Part shown: positions 1 through 9,042 of the stretch, piece by piece
Position numbering within the stretch: position 1 is the stretch's first letter
How the letters are laid out: each line of letters opens with the position of its first letter
Assembly (NCBI GenBank): GCA_965232465.1
Contig: OZ246977.1
Location: 1,426,001-1,490,000 of the forward strand
DNA from: G965232465 sp965232465
Lineage (GTDB): Bacteria > Pseudomonadota > Alphaproteobacteria > JAQWUY01
DNA: 64,000 nt
Reading direction: 5' to 3'
Position numbers and translations under genes: made by a program
Notes under the pieces: generated by a model
Seen by the model: the letters and a program-made list of their open reading frames with translations, nothing else
The model's database searches: none
What the model was told of the DNA's origin: nothing

Positions 1-1
1 T

Positions 2-400
2 ATCCGCTTGTATTGTGGCACCCCCCATAAAATGAAACCTGTATACACACAAGGCGATATAACCATAAGCCGTCAATTCCGTGCTACTCTGGGTAGCCAA
101 GCATATTATATTAACCGCACGGGTATTACCAAAGCCTTACAGCATGGATTGCCCATACAATACCCATGGGATAAATACATTTTCGGATACTGGCGTACAG
201 ACATACGGGTATTTGCCACAAAACCCAATGTAGTATTTGGCGAAGACATCGCCACAGTTCCCACCACGATTGACTACGACAAAAAAGATTCATACGATTC
301 CTTGTACAACCACTGGGTCAGAATACGACACCAGGCGGTCGACGAATGGTTATCATTCCTATACCGTATTAGACACTTCAAAGATTTTTATGGACGATGA
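2..400 (+). CDS. GT25-like glycosyltransferase, C-terminal part (5' end outside window)
   Basis: The frame is open from the window edge, so the gene starts upstream and only about 132 C-terminal residues are visible. The stretch GSQAYYINRTGITKAL followed by a Pro/Asp segment (PIQYPWDKYIF) resembles the C-terminal half of glycosyltransferase family 25 enzymes, where a G-x-x-A-Y-x-I-x-x-x-G block precedes a proline-aspartate motif. That family transfers sugars, often galactose, to lipopolysaccharide or lipooligosaccharide at the inner membrane. An LPS role fits kdsA in this window. The catalytic N-terminal half is not visible, so the assignment is moderate. Confidence 0.5.
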   Translation: MRLYCGTPHKMKPVYTQGDITISRQFRATLGSQAYYINRTGITKALQHGLPIQYPWDKYIFGYWRTDIRVFATKPNVVFGEDIATVPTTIDYDKKDSYDSLYNHWVRIRHQAVDEWLSFLYRIRHFKDFYGR

Positions 401-658
401 AATCAGCGTAAAATAAGGGAGTTACATACTTGATTCCACAAGAATTGAATTAAGGCTATTTTTTGTTTTTATGCATAGATGACATTGCTTTTTGTTGTGA
501 AATCCCACCAAATTACATGCAAATATTGATTTATGGAATTAGGTATATAATTCTCTAAATTTAAAAGTATGGGAAAACCGCACCAGTTAGATTATTGCTA
601 TAATAATCCTGATTGCAGTGTGGGTTAATTATGCAGGATACTAATATGAGAGAAAAAC
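401..658. other. AT-rich intergenic region upstream of the cysteine-rich microproteins
   Basis: No convincing gene is present. It separates the glycosyltransferase end from the first microprotein and contains an extended -10 element near its end. A 19-codon open frame at 569-628 encodes two cysteines but has no clear ribosome binding site and overlaps the putative promoter. Confidence 0.5.
596..604 (+). promoter_or_regulatory. Candidate extended -10 promoter for the first microprotein
   Basis: The sequence TGCTATAAT is a perfect TGnTATAAT extended -10 element. No good -35 lies 17 bases upstream, which extended -10 promoters can tolerate. Transcription would start about 45 bases before the ATG at 659. 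This is inference from motif only. Confidence 0.45.
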
Positions 659-838
659 ATGGCATTTAAAGGAGTATGCCATTCTTGTAACAGCGGTGAG
701 TGTGGTTATTATGAATATGACAGCAACTGTGATCCAGATGAAGATGGTCATTGCTCAAGTTGTGGTGTGTGGGTACAAACAAATCGTGATGGTTGGTCTT
801 TATGTCATGATTGTTGGCACAAACTTTACTGTTTTTAA
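659..838 (+). CDS. Cysteine-rich microprotein A (59 aa), zinc-ribbon-like
   Basis: This 59-residue protein begins MAFKGVCHSCNSGEC and has cysteines at 7, 10, 15, 24, 32, 35, 49, 52 and 58. Three CxxC pairs (7/10, 32/35, 49/52) plus C15 and C24 suggest two metal sites or a compact disulfide fold. There is an acidic DPDED turn at 25-29. It is a close paralogue of the microprotein starting at 1028, identical over the first 18 residues and keeping all eight core cysteines. A purine-rich GAGAG stands before the ATG. There is no signal peptide or membrane segment, so it is probably cytoplasmic. I do not recognise a named family. It differs from its paralogue by a short C-terminal extension (HKLYCF). 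Confidence 0.65.
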   Translation: MAFKGVCHSCNSGECGYYEYDSNCDPDEDGHCSSCGVWVQTNRDGWSLCHDCWHKLYCF

Positions 839-958
839 TATGGATGGCATTCCAACATTTAGGACAATTCATGTAGTCACTATAACATAATTATCTATCA
901 AAACCAAGCCCACATTTTTTATATTAAGATATTCATTAAAAATTACACAAAAAAACTA

Positions 959-987
959 TTGACAAAAAATTCATTATAATACACTAT
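959..987 (+). promoter_or_regulatory. Candidate promoter of the second microprotein
   Basis: A perfect TTGACA (959-964) lies upstream of the second ATG. A perfect TATAAT (975-980) follows only 10 bases later, too close to act with that -35. A weaker CACTAT (982-987) has the right 17-base spacing. The second copy may therefore have its own promoter, but the exact -10 is uncertain. Confidence 0.35.
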
Positions 988-1027
988 CAAGTATAGTCAA
1001 TTCGGTATAAAATGAAAGGAAGAAAAC

Positions 1028-1189
1028 ATGGCGTTTAAAGGAGTATGCCATTCTTGTAACAGCGGTGAGTGTGGTTATTATGGATCTAACGATGACTGTG
1101 ATCCAGATGAGGATGGTAATTGCCCAAGTTGTGGTGTGTGGGTACAGACAAATGATGAAGGTTGGAATATATGTTATGATTGCTGGTAA
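1028..1189 (+). CDS. Cysteine-rich microprotein B (53 aa), paralogue of microprotein A
   Basis: The 53-residue protein has cysteines at 7, 10, 15, 24, 32, 35, 49 and 52, exactly matching the first copy, and ends CYDCW. The start is supported by a good ribosome site (AAAGGAAG about 7 bases upstream) and by identity with the paralogue. Conserved blocks are GVCHSCNSGECGYY, CDPDEDG, CPSCGVWVQTN and C-x-D-C-W. Differences fall between the cysteines, which is what selection on a metal-binding or disulfide fold would give. The gene is followed by a hairpin shared with the converging eno operon. Function unknown. Confidence 0.7.
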   Translation: MAFKGVCHSCNSGECGYYGSNDDCDPDEDGNCPSCGVWVQTNDEGWNICYDCW

Positions 1190-1230
1190 AGCCAAAACCT
1201 ATATAAATTCCTAATTTTTTAATTTATTAA

Positions 1231-1259
1231 AAAAAACATCTTTAATAAGATGGTTTTTT
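1231..1259. terminator. Bidirectional terminator between microprotein B and eno
   Basis: The stem CATCTT/AAGATG with a TAAT loop is flanked by an A-run on the left and a T-run on the right, so it can terminate transcription from both converging units. Confidence 0.7.
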
Positions 1260-1262
1260 GTT

Positions 1263-2546
1263 TTATAATCCTAACTTTCCTGTTCCGAATTCTGCTGTAT
1301 CGCCCAATTCCTGTTCTATGCGTAAGAGTTGGTTATATTTTGCAATACGATCAGAACGGGATAAGGAACCTGTTTTAATTTGACCACAATTGGTTGCAAC
1401 CGCCAAGTCGGCGATGGTGGTGTCTTCGGTTTCACCCGAGCGGTGCGACATTACCGCTGTATATCCGGCTTTGTGTGCCATAGACACAGCTTGTAAGGTT
1501 TCAGTTAAAGTACCAATTTGATTTACCTTAATCAAAATGGCATTACCAATACCTTTTGCGATGCCCTCCGCCAAACGATTTGGGTTGGTTACAAATACAT
1601 CATCGCCCACCAGTTGGACTTTGTTACCGATAAGGTCGGTTAAGATCTTCCATCCCTCCCAATCGTCTTCGTCCATACCATCTTCAATGGATACAATGGG
1701 ATATGCTTTGCACAAATCCGCCAAGTACTGGGCATTTTCTGCGGAGGTAAATGTTTTTCCTTCGCCTTTTAATTCATATGTACCCTCTTTGTAATATTCG
1801 GATGATGCACAATCAAGTGCAATACATACATCCGCACCCGCCTTATAGCCCGCCGTTTCAATGGATTTTACAATAAAATCTAAGGCGTCTTTGGACGAAG
1901 AAATCTCCGGGGCAAATCCGCCCTCGTCGCCCACATTGGTGTTTAAACCTGCGGATTTAAGGTTTTTCTTTAACGCATGGAATACTTCCGCCCCTATTTG
2001 TAACGCCTCTGAAAATGTTTCCGCCCCATATGGCATAATCATAAATTCTTGGATGTCGATGGGATTGTCCGCATGTTCACCGCCATTAATAATATTCATC
2101 ATGGGCACAGGCAGCACAGTTGCTTGTACACCCCCGATATACCGATACAAGGGCACCCCTTGTGCCGCCGCTGCCGCTTTGGCAACCGCCAAAGACACAC
2201 CCAAAATAGCGTTTGCCCCCAAACGGGATTTATTGTCTGTACCATCCAAAGCAATCAATGCCTTGTCAATTTGTTGTTGATTGTGGGCATCAAACCCCAC
2301 CAATGCATCAAAAATTTCTGTGTTTACCGCATCCACCGCTTTTAAAACGCCTTTGCCACAGTATCGGTTGCCCCCATCACGTAATTCGTGTGCTTCATAT
2401 GCACCAGTGGATGCACCACTGGGTACCATTGCCCTTCCAGTAAATATTTTACCTGCGTCATTTTCCACCAAGATATCCACTTCAACGGTGGGGTTGCCAC
2501 GGCTGTCCAATACTTCCCGTCCTACAATATCGATAATTTTTGTCAT
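1263..2546 (-). CDS. eno: Enolase
   Basis: Interconverts 2-phosphoglycerate and phosphoenolpyruvate in the cytoplasm (glycolysis/gluconeogenesis, Mg-dependent). The full-length 427 residues show GDEGGFAP with catalytic E208, metal ligands D245, E288 and D315, catalytic K340 in LIKVNQIGT, and the SHRSGE signature at 367-372. It is the last gene of the minus-strand run tpiA-secG-pyrG-kdsA-eno, an order common in alphaproteobacteria. Its product also feeds kdsA, which uses PEP. Confidence 0.98.
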   Translation of the reverse strand: MTKIIDIVGREVLDSRGNPTVEVDILVENDAGKIFTGRAMVPSGASTGAYEAHELRDGGNRYCGKGVLKAVDAVNTEIFDALVGFDAHNQQQIDKALIALDGTDNKSRLGANAILGVSLAVAKAAAAAQGVPLYRYIGGVQATVLPVPMMNIINGGEHADNPIDIQEFMIMPYGAETFSEALQIGAEVFHALKKNLKSAGLNTNVGDEGGFAPEISSSKDALDFIVKSIETAGYKAGADVCIALDCASSEYYKEGTYELKGEGKTFTSAENAQYLADLCKAYPIVSIEDGMDEDDWEGWKILTDLIGNKVQLVGDDVFVTNPNRLAEGIAKGIGNAILIKVNQIGTLTETLQAVSMAHKAGYTAVMSHRSGETEDTTIADLAVATNCGQIKTGSLSRSDRIAKYNQLLRIEQELGDTAEFGTGKLGL

Positions 2547-2577
2547 ATTTATGTCCCTTTCATTGCATATACATGTG

Positions 2578-3396
2578 TTATTGTTTTATCACAAAATCCA
2601 AATGTTTCATAGTTGATAAAACATCATATAAAGTATTTATGTGTATCATATTGGCACCATCGCTTGGGGCATTGTCTGGGTCTTGGTGGGTTTCCATAAA
2701 TACACCCGCCACACCGACCGCCACCGCCGCATTTGCCAACACAGGCACAAATCGCCGATCGCCCCCAGAAGAAGTTCCTTGTCCGCCCGGTTGTTGCACA
2801 CTATGGGTGGCATCAAAAATCACGGGACAACCAGTGGTCTGTGCCATAATAGGTAACCCACGAAAATCATTTACCAAAGTGTTATATCCAAACGATGTCC
2901 CCCGTTCGCACACCATAGTATTGTTATTCCCCGTAGATGTAATTTTTGCCACCACATTTTGCATATCCCAAGGGGCCAAGAACTGCCCTTTTTTCACATT
3001 TATCGGCAATCCTGTTTGCCCTGCGGCAACCAATAAATCCGTTTGCCGACATAAAAAAGCGGGAATTTGTAAAATATCCACTACTTCCGCCACTTCCGCA
3101 CATTGGGAAGATTCGTGTACATCTGTAATCACGGGCACCCCAAAATGTTTTTTAACCTTATCAAATATACTGAGGCTTTTATCCAAACCCACACCCCGCA
3201 CACCCGATACAGAGGTACGATTGGCTTTATCAAAAGACGATTTATAAACAACCCCAATGTCTAATTTTTTACATATATCTGTAATTTGTCCGCACATATC
3301 CATAGCGTGCTGTTCCGATTCCATTTGGCAAGGACCCGCAATCAAACAAAAGGGAGCATTATTATCAAAAGTAATGTGTTGTACCCGTACCACCAT
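2578..3396 (-). CDS. kdsA: 3-deoxy-8-phosphooctulonate (KDO-8-P) synthase
   Basis: Condenses PEP with arabinose 5-phosphate to KDO 8-phosphate, the first committed step to the lipopolysaccharide inner-core sugar. The 272 residues fit the family. Visible hallmarks are the N-terminal AGPCQMES phosphate/PEP-binding block, KSSFDKANR, TDVHE, DILQIPAFLCRQTDLL, KKGQFLAPWD and the late DATHSVQQPG block. It lies just after pyrG (3-base gap) and before eno. It shows that this organism makes KDO-containing LPS. Confidence 0.97.
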   Translation of the reverse strand: MVVRVQHITFDNNAPFCLIAGPCQMESEQHAMDMCGQITDICKKLDIGVVYKSSFDKANRTSVSGVRGVGLDKSLSIFDKVKKHFGVPVITDVHESSQCAEVAEVVDILQIPAFLCRQTDLLVAAGQTGLPINVKKGQFLAPWDMQNVVAKITSTGNNNTMVCERGTSFGYNTLVNDFRGLPIMAQTTGCPVIFDATHSVQQPGGQGTSSGGDRRFVPVLANAAVAVGVAGVFMETHQDPDNAPSDGANMIHINTLYDVLSTMKHLDFVIKQ

Positions 3397-3399
3397 AGG

Positions 3400-5025
3400 T
3401 TAATTTCCCTTATCGTATTGTTTTGCCGCCTTGATAAAATCCACAAACAACGGATGGGGCTTAAATGGACGGGACTTTAATTCTGGGTGATATTGTACAC
3501 ATACAAACCAAGGATGATTCGGGACTTCAGCAATTTCAGGTAATACGCCATCTGGGGACATACCCGTAAACACCAATCCCGCATCCTGCAATTTTTGTTG
3601 GTGATACAAATTGACCTCATATCGATGGCGATGGCGTTCTTCAATATGCGTTTGTCCATATGCGGTGTGTGCAAATGACCCCTCAGATATAGTACACGCA
3701 TACGCCCCCAATCGCAAAGTCCCCCCTTTGTTAGCAGTAGCAGCACGACTTAAAATTTCGTTGCCTTTTACCCATTCGGTCATTAACCCAATAACGGGTG
3801 TACCGCTAAAATAATCCCATTCGGAAGATCCCGCATCAGAAATACCACTACGACGGGCGGATTCAATAACCGCCAACTGCATACCCATACAGATACCAAA
3901 ATATGGTATGTTATTTTCACGGGCATAGGTAATAGCTTGGATTTTTCCTTCGACTCCACGGCTACCAAAACCCCCCGGTACCAAAATAGCATCGGCACTT
4001 TTGACACAGTCTATGCCATTTTTTTCAATGTATTCCGCATTGACAAAACTCACTTTAACTTTTATGTTATTGGCAATTCCCCCATGAGTCAATGCTTCTG
4101 ACAACGATTTATAAGCATCAGGCAGGGTTACATACTTACCAACTACCGCCACCTGCACTTCCCCTTGGGGGTTGCGGATACTGTTTACAACCGAATCCCA
4201 TTTGGATAAATCCGGTTGTTTATGCGTATTTATGTCAAAATATTCCAATATCTGTGCGTCCAGTCCCGCCCTATAATACGCCCTTGGTACATCATAAATG
4301 GTATCCACATTTAGGGCAGGAATCACCTGTTGTTTGCCAACATTACAGAACAATGCTATTTTTTCCCGTTCACTATCCGGAATGGGAAAGTCGGCACGAC
4401 ACAACAGCACATCGGGCTGAATACCAATACTCAGTAATTCTTTTACCGAGTGTTGGGTGGGTTTGGTTTTTAGCTCACCGGCAACGGATATATAGGGCAA
4501 TAAGGTTACATGTAAATACGCCGTTCTGTTGCGCCCTAAGTCCCCCCGTAATTGGCGAATCGCCTCCAAAAATGGGGTTGATTCGATATCCCCAACAGTA
4601 CCACCAATTTCACATAAGACAAAATCTTCATCTTCTAAGTCGGCGGTTACAAAAGATTTAATTTCATTGGTCACATGGGGAATAACTTGTACAGTTTTGC
4701 CCAAATAATCCCCACAGCGTTCACGGGATATAACATTGGAATAAATCCGTCCAGTGGTCACATTGTCCGATTGTTTTGCCGATACATCCAAAAACCGTTC
4801 ATAATGCCCCAAATCAAGATCTGTTTCCGCCCCATCATCGGTCACAAAACATTCCCCATGTTCCAAAGGGGACATAGTTCCAGGATCTACATTTAAATAG
4901 GGATCCAATTTACGAATACGCACCTTATATCCACGGGCCTGTAACAGCGAACCAAGGGCGGCGGCACCAAGCCCTTTACCCAGACTCGAAACCACACCGC
5001 CAGTAATAAACACAAATTTTGTCAT
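3400..5025 (-). CDS. pyrG: CTP synthase (glutamine-hydrolysing)
   Basis: Aminates UTP to CTP with ATP and glutamine. The N-terminal synthase domain (about residues 1-265) begins MTKFVFITGGVVSSLGKG with its P-loop. The C-terminal class I glutaminase domain has the nucleophile in GICMGMQLAVIE and the His/Glu pair in QYHPE. I chose the ATG giving MTKFVFITGG because family members start there; an upstream TTG would add five residues. CTP is also the co-substrate of CMP-KDO formation, which may explain the conserved pairing with kdsA. Confidence 0.97.
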   Translation of the reverse strand: MTKFVFITGGVVSSLGKGLGAAALGSLLQARGYKVRIRKLDPYLNVDPGTMSPLEHGECFVTDDGAETDLDLGHYERFLDVSAKQSDNVTTGRIYSNVISRERCGDYLGKTVQVIPHVTNEIKSFVTADLEDEDFVLCEIGGTVGDIESTPFLEAIRQLRGDLGRNRTAYLHVTLLPYISVAGELKTKPTQHSVKELLSIGIQPDVLLCRADFPIPDSEREKIALFCNVGKQQVIPALNVDTIYDVPRAYYRAGLDAQILEYFDINTHKQPDLSKWDSVVNSIRNPQGEVQVAVVGKYVTLPDAYKSLSEALTHGGIANNIKVKVSFVNAEYIEKNGIDCVKSADAILVPGGFGSRGVEGKIQAITYARENNIPYFGICMGMQLAVIESARRSGISDAGSSEWDYFSGTPVIGLMTEWVKGNEILSRAATANKGGTLRLGAYACTISEGSFAHTAYGQTHIEERHRHRYEVNLYHQQKLQDAGLVFTGMSPDGVLPEIAEVPNHPWFVCVQYHPELKSRPFKPHPLFVDFIKAAKQYDKGN

Positions 5026-5059
5026 ATAGACATCATCCAATCCCTATCCTATGGGGATA

Positions 5060-5386
5060 TTACTGACCAATCGGGACTTGATTTTCCGACTGATCTTGGG
5101 TTTCCGACTGCTGTTGTTGGATTTGAATTTGCTGTAAAATATTTGTTGAATTATTTTGTTTGGCAAACGATGCCAACAGCAATGCGGTTGCCATAAATAC
5201 CACCGCCAAAACAGCCGTTGCCCGTGTTAACACATTTGCCGTTCCCCGTGCGGTAAAAAGCCCCATACTAGGATTGCCACCACCGCCAAGACCGCTCAGG
5301 GCTCCGCCCTCAGACTTTTGAATCAGCACCAAAGCCACCAAGGCAAATGCTGATAAAACATGGATTACCAATACGACATTTTCCAT
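5060..5386 (-). CDS. secG: Preprotein translocase subunit SecG
   Basis: Small inner-membrane subunit that helps SecYE translocation. The 108 residues contain two hydrophobic helices (about 3-23 and 54-74) around the conserved LIQKSEGGALSGLGGG loop, then a Gln/Asn-rich tail. It sits between tpiA and pyrG, the usual alphaproteobacterial arrangement. Confidence 0.93.
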   Translation of the reverse strand: MENVVLVIHVLSAFALVALVLIQKSEGGALSGLGGGGNPSMGLFTARGTANVLTRATAVLAVVFMATALLLASFAKQNNSTNILQQIQIQQQQSETQDQSENQVPIGQ

Positions 5387-5489
5387 AATACTTTTCCTTA
5401 ATTAAAATATATGCACTTTAATAACCAATTTTTACAAAAAAACCAAGTAAAAAATGTATTTACATAGCAAAATTTTTCAGATTTGCCCC

Positions 5490-6257
5490 CTACTTTTTAA
5501 CACTCCTTATGATGTTACAAAAATCTTGTGCATGCAAACTGGCACCCCCCACCAAAACCCCATCCACATTGTCCAATTTCAATATATCCGATGCGTTGTT
5601 ACCATTTACAGACCCCCCATATAAAATCCTTACAGAATCGCCAAATTCCATGCCATATGTCCGTTGTAAATATGCCCGCAGTTGCGTATGTGTATGGGCA
5701 ATATCTTGTGTACTTGGCACCCGCCCTGTACCAATCGCCCATACAGGTTCATAGGCAATAACGATACGATCGGCTGACATGGTATCGGCGATTGCCTTAC
5801 GGATTTGTTGTTGCAACACGGACTGTGTATCACCCGCTTGATTTTCCGCATCGCTTTCCCCAATACACAACACCGCATACAACCCTTTTTTCATGGCTTG
5901 TTGCAATTTTTGCCCAATCAGCGTATCGGTTTCTGCATGGTATTGACGCACTTCGCTATGCCCTAACAACACATGGTTAATACCAATATCTAATAATAAA
6001 TCTGCGGATATATCCCCCGTATACGCCCCACAATCCAATGCGTGCATATTCTGAGCCCCCACATTAAAATACGCATCCGCCATATCCGCCATGAGCGACA
6101 AGTGCGTATAAGGGCAAAACACGGATACTTCAATGGCCATATCGCCTATTTCTGATAACGCATTTCTGATATGTTCCGCATATTGTTTTTCTGGTAAATC
6201 CCCTTGATTTTTAACAGTATTCATTTTTAAATTAGCCGCAATATACAGGATACGCAT
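5490..6257 (-). CDS. tpiA: Triosephosphate isomerase
   Basis: Interconverts glyceraldehyde 3-phosphate and dihydroxyacetone phosphate. The start MRILYIAANLKMN carries the active-site Asn/Lys; an in-frame upstream ATG would add an unusual 21-residue leader, so the internal ATG is preferred (255 aa). The catalytic His is in GHSEVR, the catalytic Glu in AYEPVWAIGTG, and the phosphate loop in YGGSVNG and LVGGASL. It is the first gene of the minus-strand operon and is divergent from ppiD. Confidence 0.97.
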   Translation of the reverse strand: MRILYIAANLKMNTVKNQGDLPEKQYAEHIRNALSEIGDMAIEVSVFCPYTHLSLMADMADAYFNVGAQNMHALDCGAYTGDISADLLLDIGINHVLLGHSEVRQYHAETDTLIGQKLQQAMKKGLYAVLCIGESDAENQAGDTQSVLQQQIRKAIADTMSADRIVIAYEPVWAIGTGRVPSTQDIAHTHTQLRAYLQRTYGMEFGDSVRILYGGSVNGNNASDILKLDNVDGVLVGGASLHAQDFCNIIRSVKK

Positions 6258-6361
6258 AATACAAAACCTTTCTGTATGCTTAAATATATATTTTATGTTG
6301 CTTTTTGACTGCAATTCCATAATATATATACCACAATTCAGATTAAGGGATACAAATAATT

Positions 6362-8161
6362 ATGAAAAAATACCAAAATAACATTTTTGCTAAGGCGTTG
6401 TTAATTTTAATTGCCATCAGTTTTGTTGTCGTAGGGGGCATTTCTGGGGGGCTTATCACCAGATCGCATGTGGCAACTGTAAAAGGCGAAAAAATATCGT
6501 TTGCTGATTTTTATCGTTCTTATGTGTATCAAGTACGACAAATTGGATTAGATCCAGCATTATTACGGCAAATGCAATATGCAAATATCATCCTTGATGG
6601 GATGATACGGGATATGACCACATATGTATATGCAAAAGATGTGGGTATTATCGCCACGGACGCATCCCTTGCTGAACAGATCAGGCAAACCCCTGCGTTT
6701 CAATTAAATGGTATATTTGACGAACAACAATACACAGCTGTTTTACAATCCAATGGAATAAGCAGCGATTCTTATTTGGACAATTTGAAAAAATCAACGA
6801 CAACCAACAAATATTTGGATGCTTTTCAAGTATTTGGGCTAAAAATACCCACAAGTGTGGACATTTTATATAAAAACAGCCAACAATCCCGTAATTTGAT
6901 AACTGCTAAAAAAGATTTTGCTGATGTAACAGACCCGACTATCACTGATACAGACTTAAATACATATTATACAAATAATCAACAGGATTTTGAGGTTCCT
7001 GAAACCCGTACAGTTACGGCACTTTATTTGGATAACACCTCTGTTGCCAACAGCATCTCCGATGCGGATGCGAAAATATATTTTGACGATAATCCCGGTG
7101 TTTTTGACACGCCTGAATCCCGTTCATATTATACTATTGGGGGGAATAAAGACACCTTAAATGCCGTTATTGATGCCTTAAAGTCCGGCACAGATATCCG
7201 CAGTGCCATAAAAGATGTCTTAGACCAAGAAGCTGATACTTTATTTACGGAAAATGCTGTAAAAGATACCATCGATACTTCTTTACAAGAGGCGGTGTTT
7301 AACACAGATGTGGGGGCATATTCGGATATTATCGAGGGCCCGTTTAGCAATCTGTTCGTATATGTGGAAGCTGTGAATCCCGAAAAAATTGTTACTTTTG
7401 CCGATGTGTCATCCGAGGTAAAACAGACCCTAGCTTTCGAACGCATTTTTGATAAAACCGTTGAGATTGAAGATAATATTGCCAATGGTAAATCCTTAAC
7501 CGACATAGGAAAAATAATTGGTATACCTGCGGTTACAGTCGATGTAACAAAAACCGGTTCTGGGGCACATCCATTTGCGTCAAACAGCATATTTATCGAT
7601 ACTGTATTTAATATGACCGAGGGGAATGTATCCGATGTAAAAGATTTGGAAAATGAAACATTTGTGGTCGTACGATTGGATAAAGTTGAACTTGCATATG
7701 TGCCTGAATTAACCGATATTAAAGACAATGTGACCCAAAAATTTATCGCCCAGTCAAAAACAGATACCCTAAATAAGGAATTAGAGCAGTTGGTAAAGCT
7801 AACCGATGAAGAAGCGTTTAGTGCACAAGCCGAAAAAATGGGATACAAAATAACCCCGCTTGTTGATCAAAAAGCCAGTGAAGTAAATGATGCATCATTG
7901 GCAGAAGCCTTTAACATTAAAATTGGCACCGCCTTATCTGATATTGATAATGACATGGCAACCGCTATATTTGCCGTAAGCCGTAAGGTACCAAACGATA
8001 TTCCAGAAGAACAACAGCAACAATTTGACAATACCGTAAAAACCAGCACCAATGAATCCATTATATCCAGCATTCAGTCTGATTTGGTACAGCAAATTCC
8101 CGCTAAGATTGATCGTAAAATGGTTGATTCTGTATATTCTGCTGGTGGTTTTGGATATTAA
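6362..8161 (+). CDS. ppiD: PpiD-like periplasmic chaperone/peptidyl-prolyl isomerase (SurA N-terminal domain)
   Basis: A membrane-anchored periplasmic folding factor for outer-membrane and secreted proteins. The 599 residues start with a short cytoplasmic tail and one transmembrane helix (about 10-32). A SurA_N-like chaperone region follows (residue V40 to about 150), and a degenerate parvulin-like central region begins near DFEVPETRTV (about residue 215). The divergent position next to tpiA and upstream of trpC is typical of alphaproteobacteria. Likely clients here include the giant inverse autotransporter at the other end of the window. Confidence 0.85.
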   Translation: MKKYQNNIFAKALLILIAISFVVVGGISGGLITRSHVATVKGEKISFADFYRSYVYQVRQIGLDPALLRQMQYANIILDGMIRDMTTYVYAKDVGIIATDASLAEQIRQTPAFQLNGIFDEQQYTAVLQSNGISSDSYLDNLKKSTTTNKYLDAFQVFGLKIPTSVDILYKNSQQSRNLITAKKDFADVTDPTITDTDLNTYYTNNQQDFEVPETRTVTALYLDNTSVANSISDADAKIYFDDNPGVFDTPESRSYYTIGGNKDTLNAVIDALKSGTDIRSAIKDVLDQEADTLFTENAVKDTIDTSLQEAVFNTDVGAYSDIIEGPFSNLFVYVEAVNPEKIVTFADVSSEVKQTLAFERIFDKTVEIEDNIANGKSLTDIGKIIGIPAVTVDVTKTGSGAHPFASNSIFIDTVFNMTEGNVSDVKDLENETFVVVRLDKVELAYVPELTDIKDNVTQKFIAQSKTDTLNKELEQLVKLTDEEAFSAQAEKMGYKITPLVDQKASEVNDASLAEAFNIKIGTALSDIDNDMATAIFAVSRKVPNDIPEEQQQQFDNTVKTSTNESIISSIQSDLVQQIPAKIDRKMVDSVYSAGGFGY

Positions 8162-8166
8162 GCCAG

Positions 8167-8961
8167 ATGGCTGATATTTTACAAAAAATATGTGCGGATA
8201 CCCGCATTGTTGTCGACAACGACAAATCAGACACGCCATTAATCGATATACATATGATGGCACGGGACATGCCCCCCCCAAAAAAATTTGCGGATACCCT
8301 GACACAATCCTGTAACACAAGCACATATGGCTTGATTGCTGAAATCAAAAAGGCTTCCCCATCGGCTGGACTTATTCGGGCGGATTTTAATCCATTTACA
8401 TTGGCGATTGCATACGAAAAAGGCGGGGCAAGTTGTTTATCTGTGTTAACCGATGTCCCATATTTTCAAGGACATCGGGAGTATTTACAACAAGCCCGTA
8501 ATGCGGTGGATTTGCCGATTTTGCGTAAAGATTTTATTATCGACGAATATCAGATTTATCAATCCCGTGCATGGCAAGCGGATTGTATCTTATTGATTGT
8601 TGCCTGTTTGGACGATGTACAATTGGTAACCTATGAGGCCATAGCCTTTGATTTAGGTATGGATGTATTGATCGAAGTCCATAACGAATCCGAAATGGAG
8701 CGGGCATTATTGCATACAAAATCCCCCTTAATTGGCATTAACAACCGTGATTTAACCCATATGGTAACCGACATTTCCACAACGGAACGCCTATCACATA
8801 TGGTGGATGACACCCGCACACTTATATCTGAGAGCGGTTTAAAAACCCCACAAGATTTACATCGCATGGCACAAGTGGGGGCAAAAAGATTTTTAATAGG
8901 CGAACATCTTATGCGTTTTGACGATGTGGAAAAAGCGACAAAAAATTTGTTGAATGGATAA
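8167..8961 (+). CDS. trpC: Indole-3-glycerol-phosphate synthase
   Basis: Closes the indole ring in tryptophan synthesis. The 264-residue TIM barrel shows EIKKASPSAG (catalytic Glu/Lys), CLSVLTD, LRKDFIID, IGINNRDL and ISESGL. It begins 5 bases after the ppiD stop, so the two are co-transcribed. In many alphaproteobacteria trpD lies between ppiD and trpC; it is absent here. Confidence 0.96.
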   Translation: MADILQKICADTRIVVDNDKSDTPLIDIHMMARDMPPPKKFADTLTQSCNTSTYGLIAEIKKASPSAGLIRADFNPFTLAIAYEKGGASCLSVLTDVPYFQGHREYLQQARNAVDLPILRKDFIIDEYQIYQSRAWQADCILLIVACLDDVQLVTYEAIAFDLGMDVLIEVHNESEMERALLHTKSPLIGINNRDLTHMVTDISTTERLSHMVDDTRTLISESGLKTPQDLHRMAQVGAKRFLIGEHLMRFDDVEKATKNLLNG

Positions 8962-9042
8962 AAGGTGTTTTTTATATCTAACTCCCCTATTCTGCCCCTT
9001 CTCTCCCCCCCATGTATAGAAAACAGCATATAAAATTGTCTG

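Noticed and set aside
569..628. 19-codon frame with two cysteines upstream of the microproteins
   Set aside because: No ribosome site, overlaps the extended -10 element, and lacks the conserved microprotein pattern.
696..890. 64-codon frame overlapping the first microprotein in another frame
   Set aside because: The other frame keeps cysteine spacing with its paralogue; this one does not have an equivalent at the second copy.
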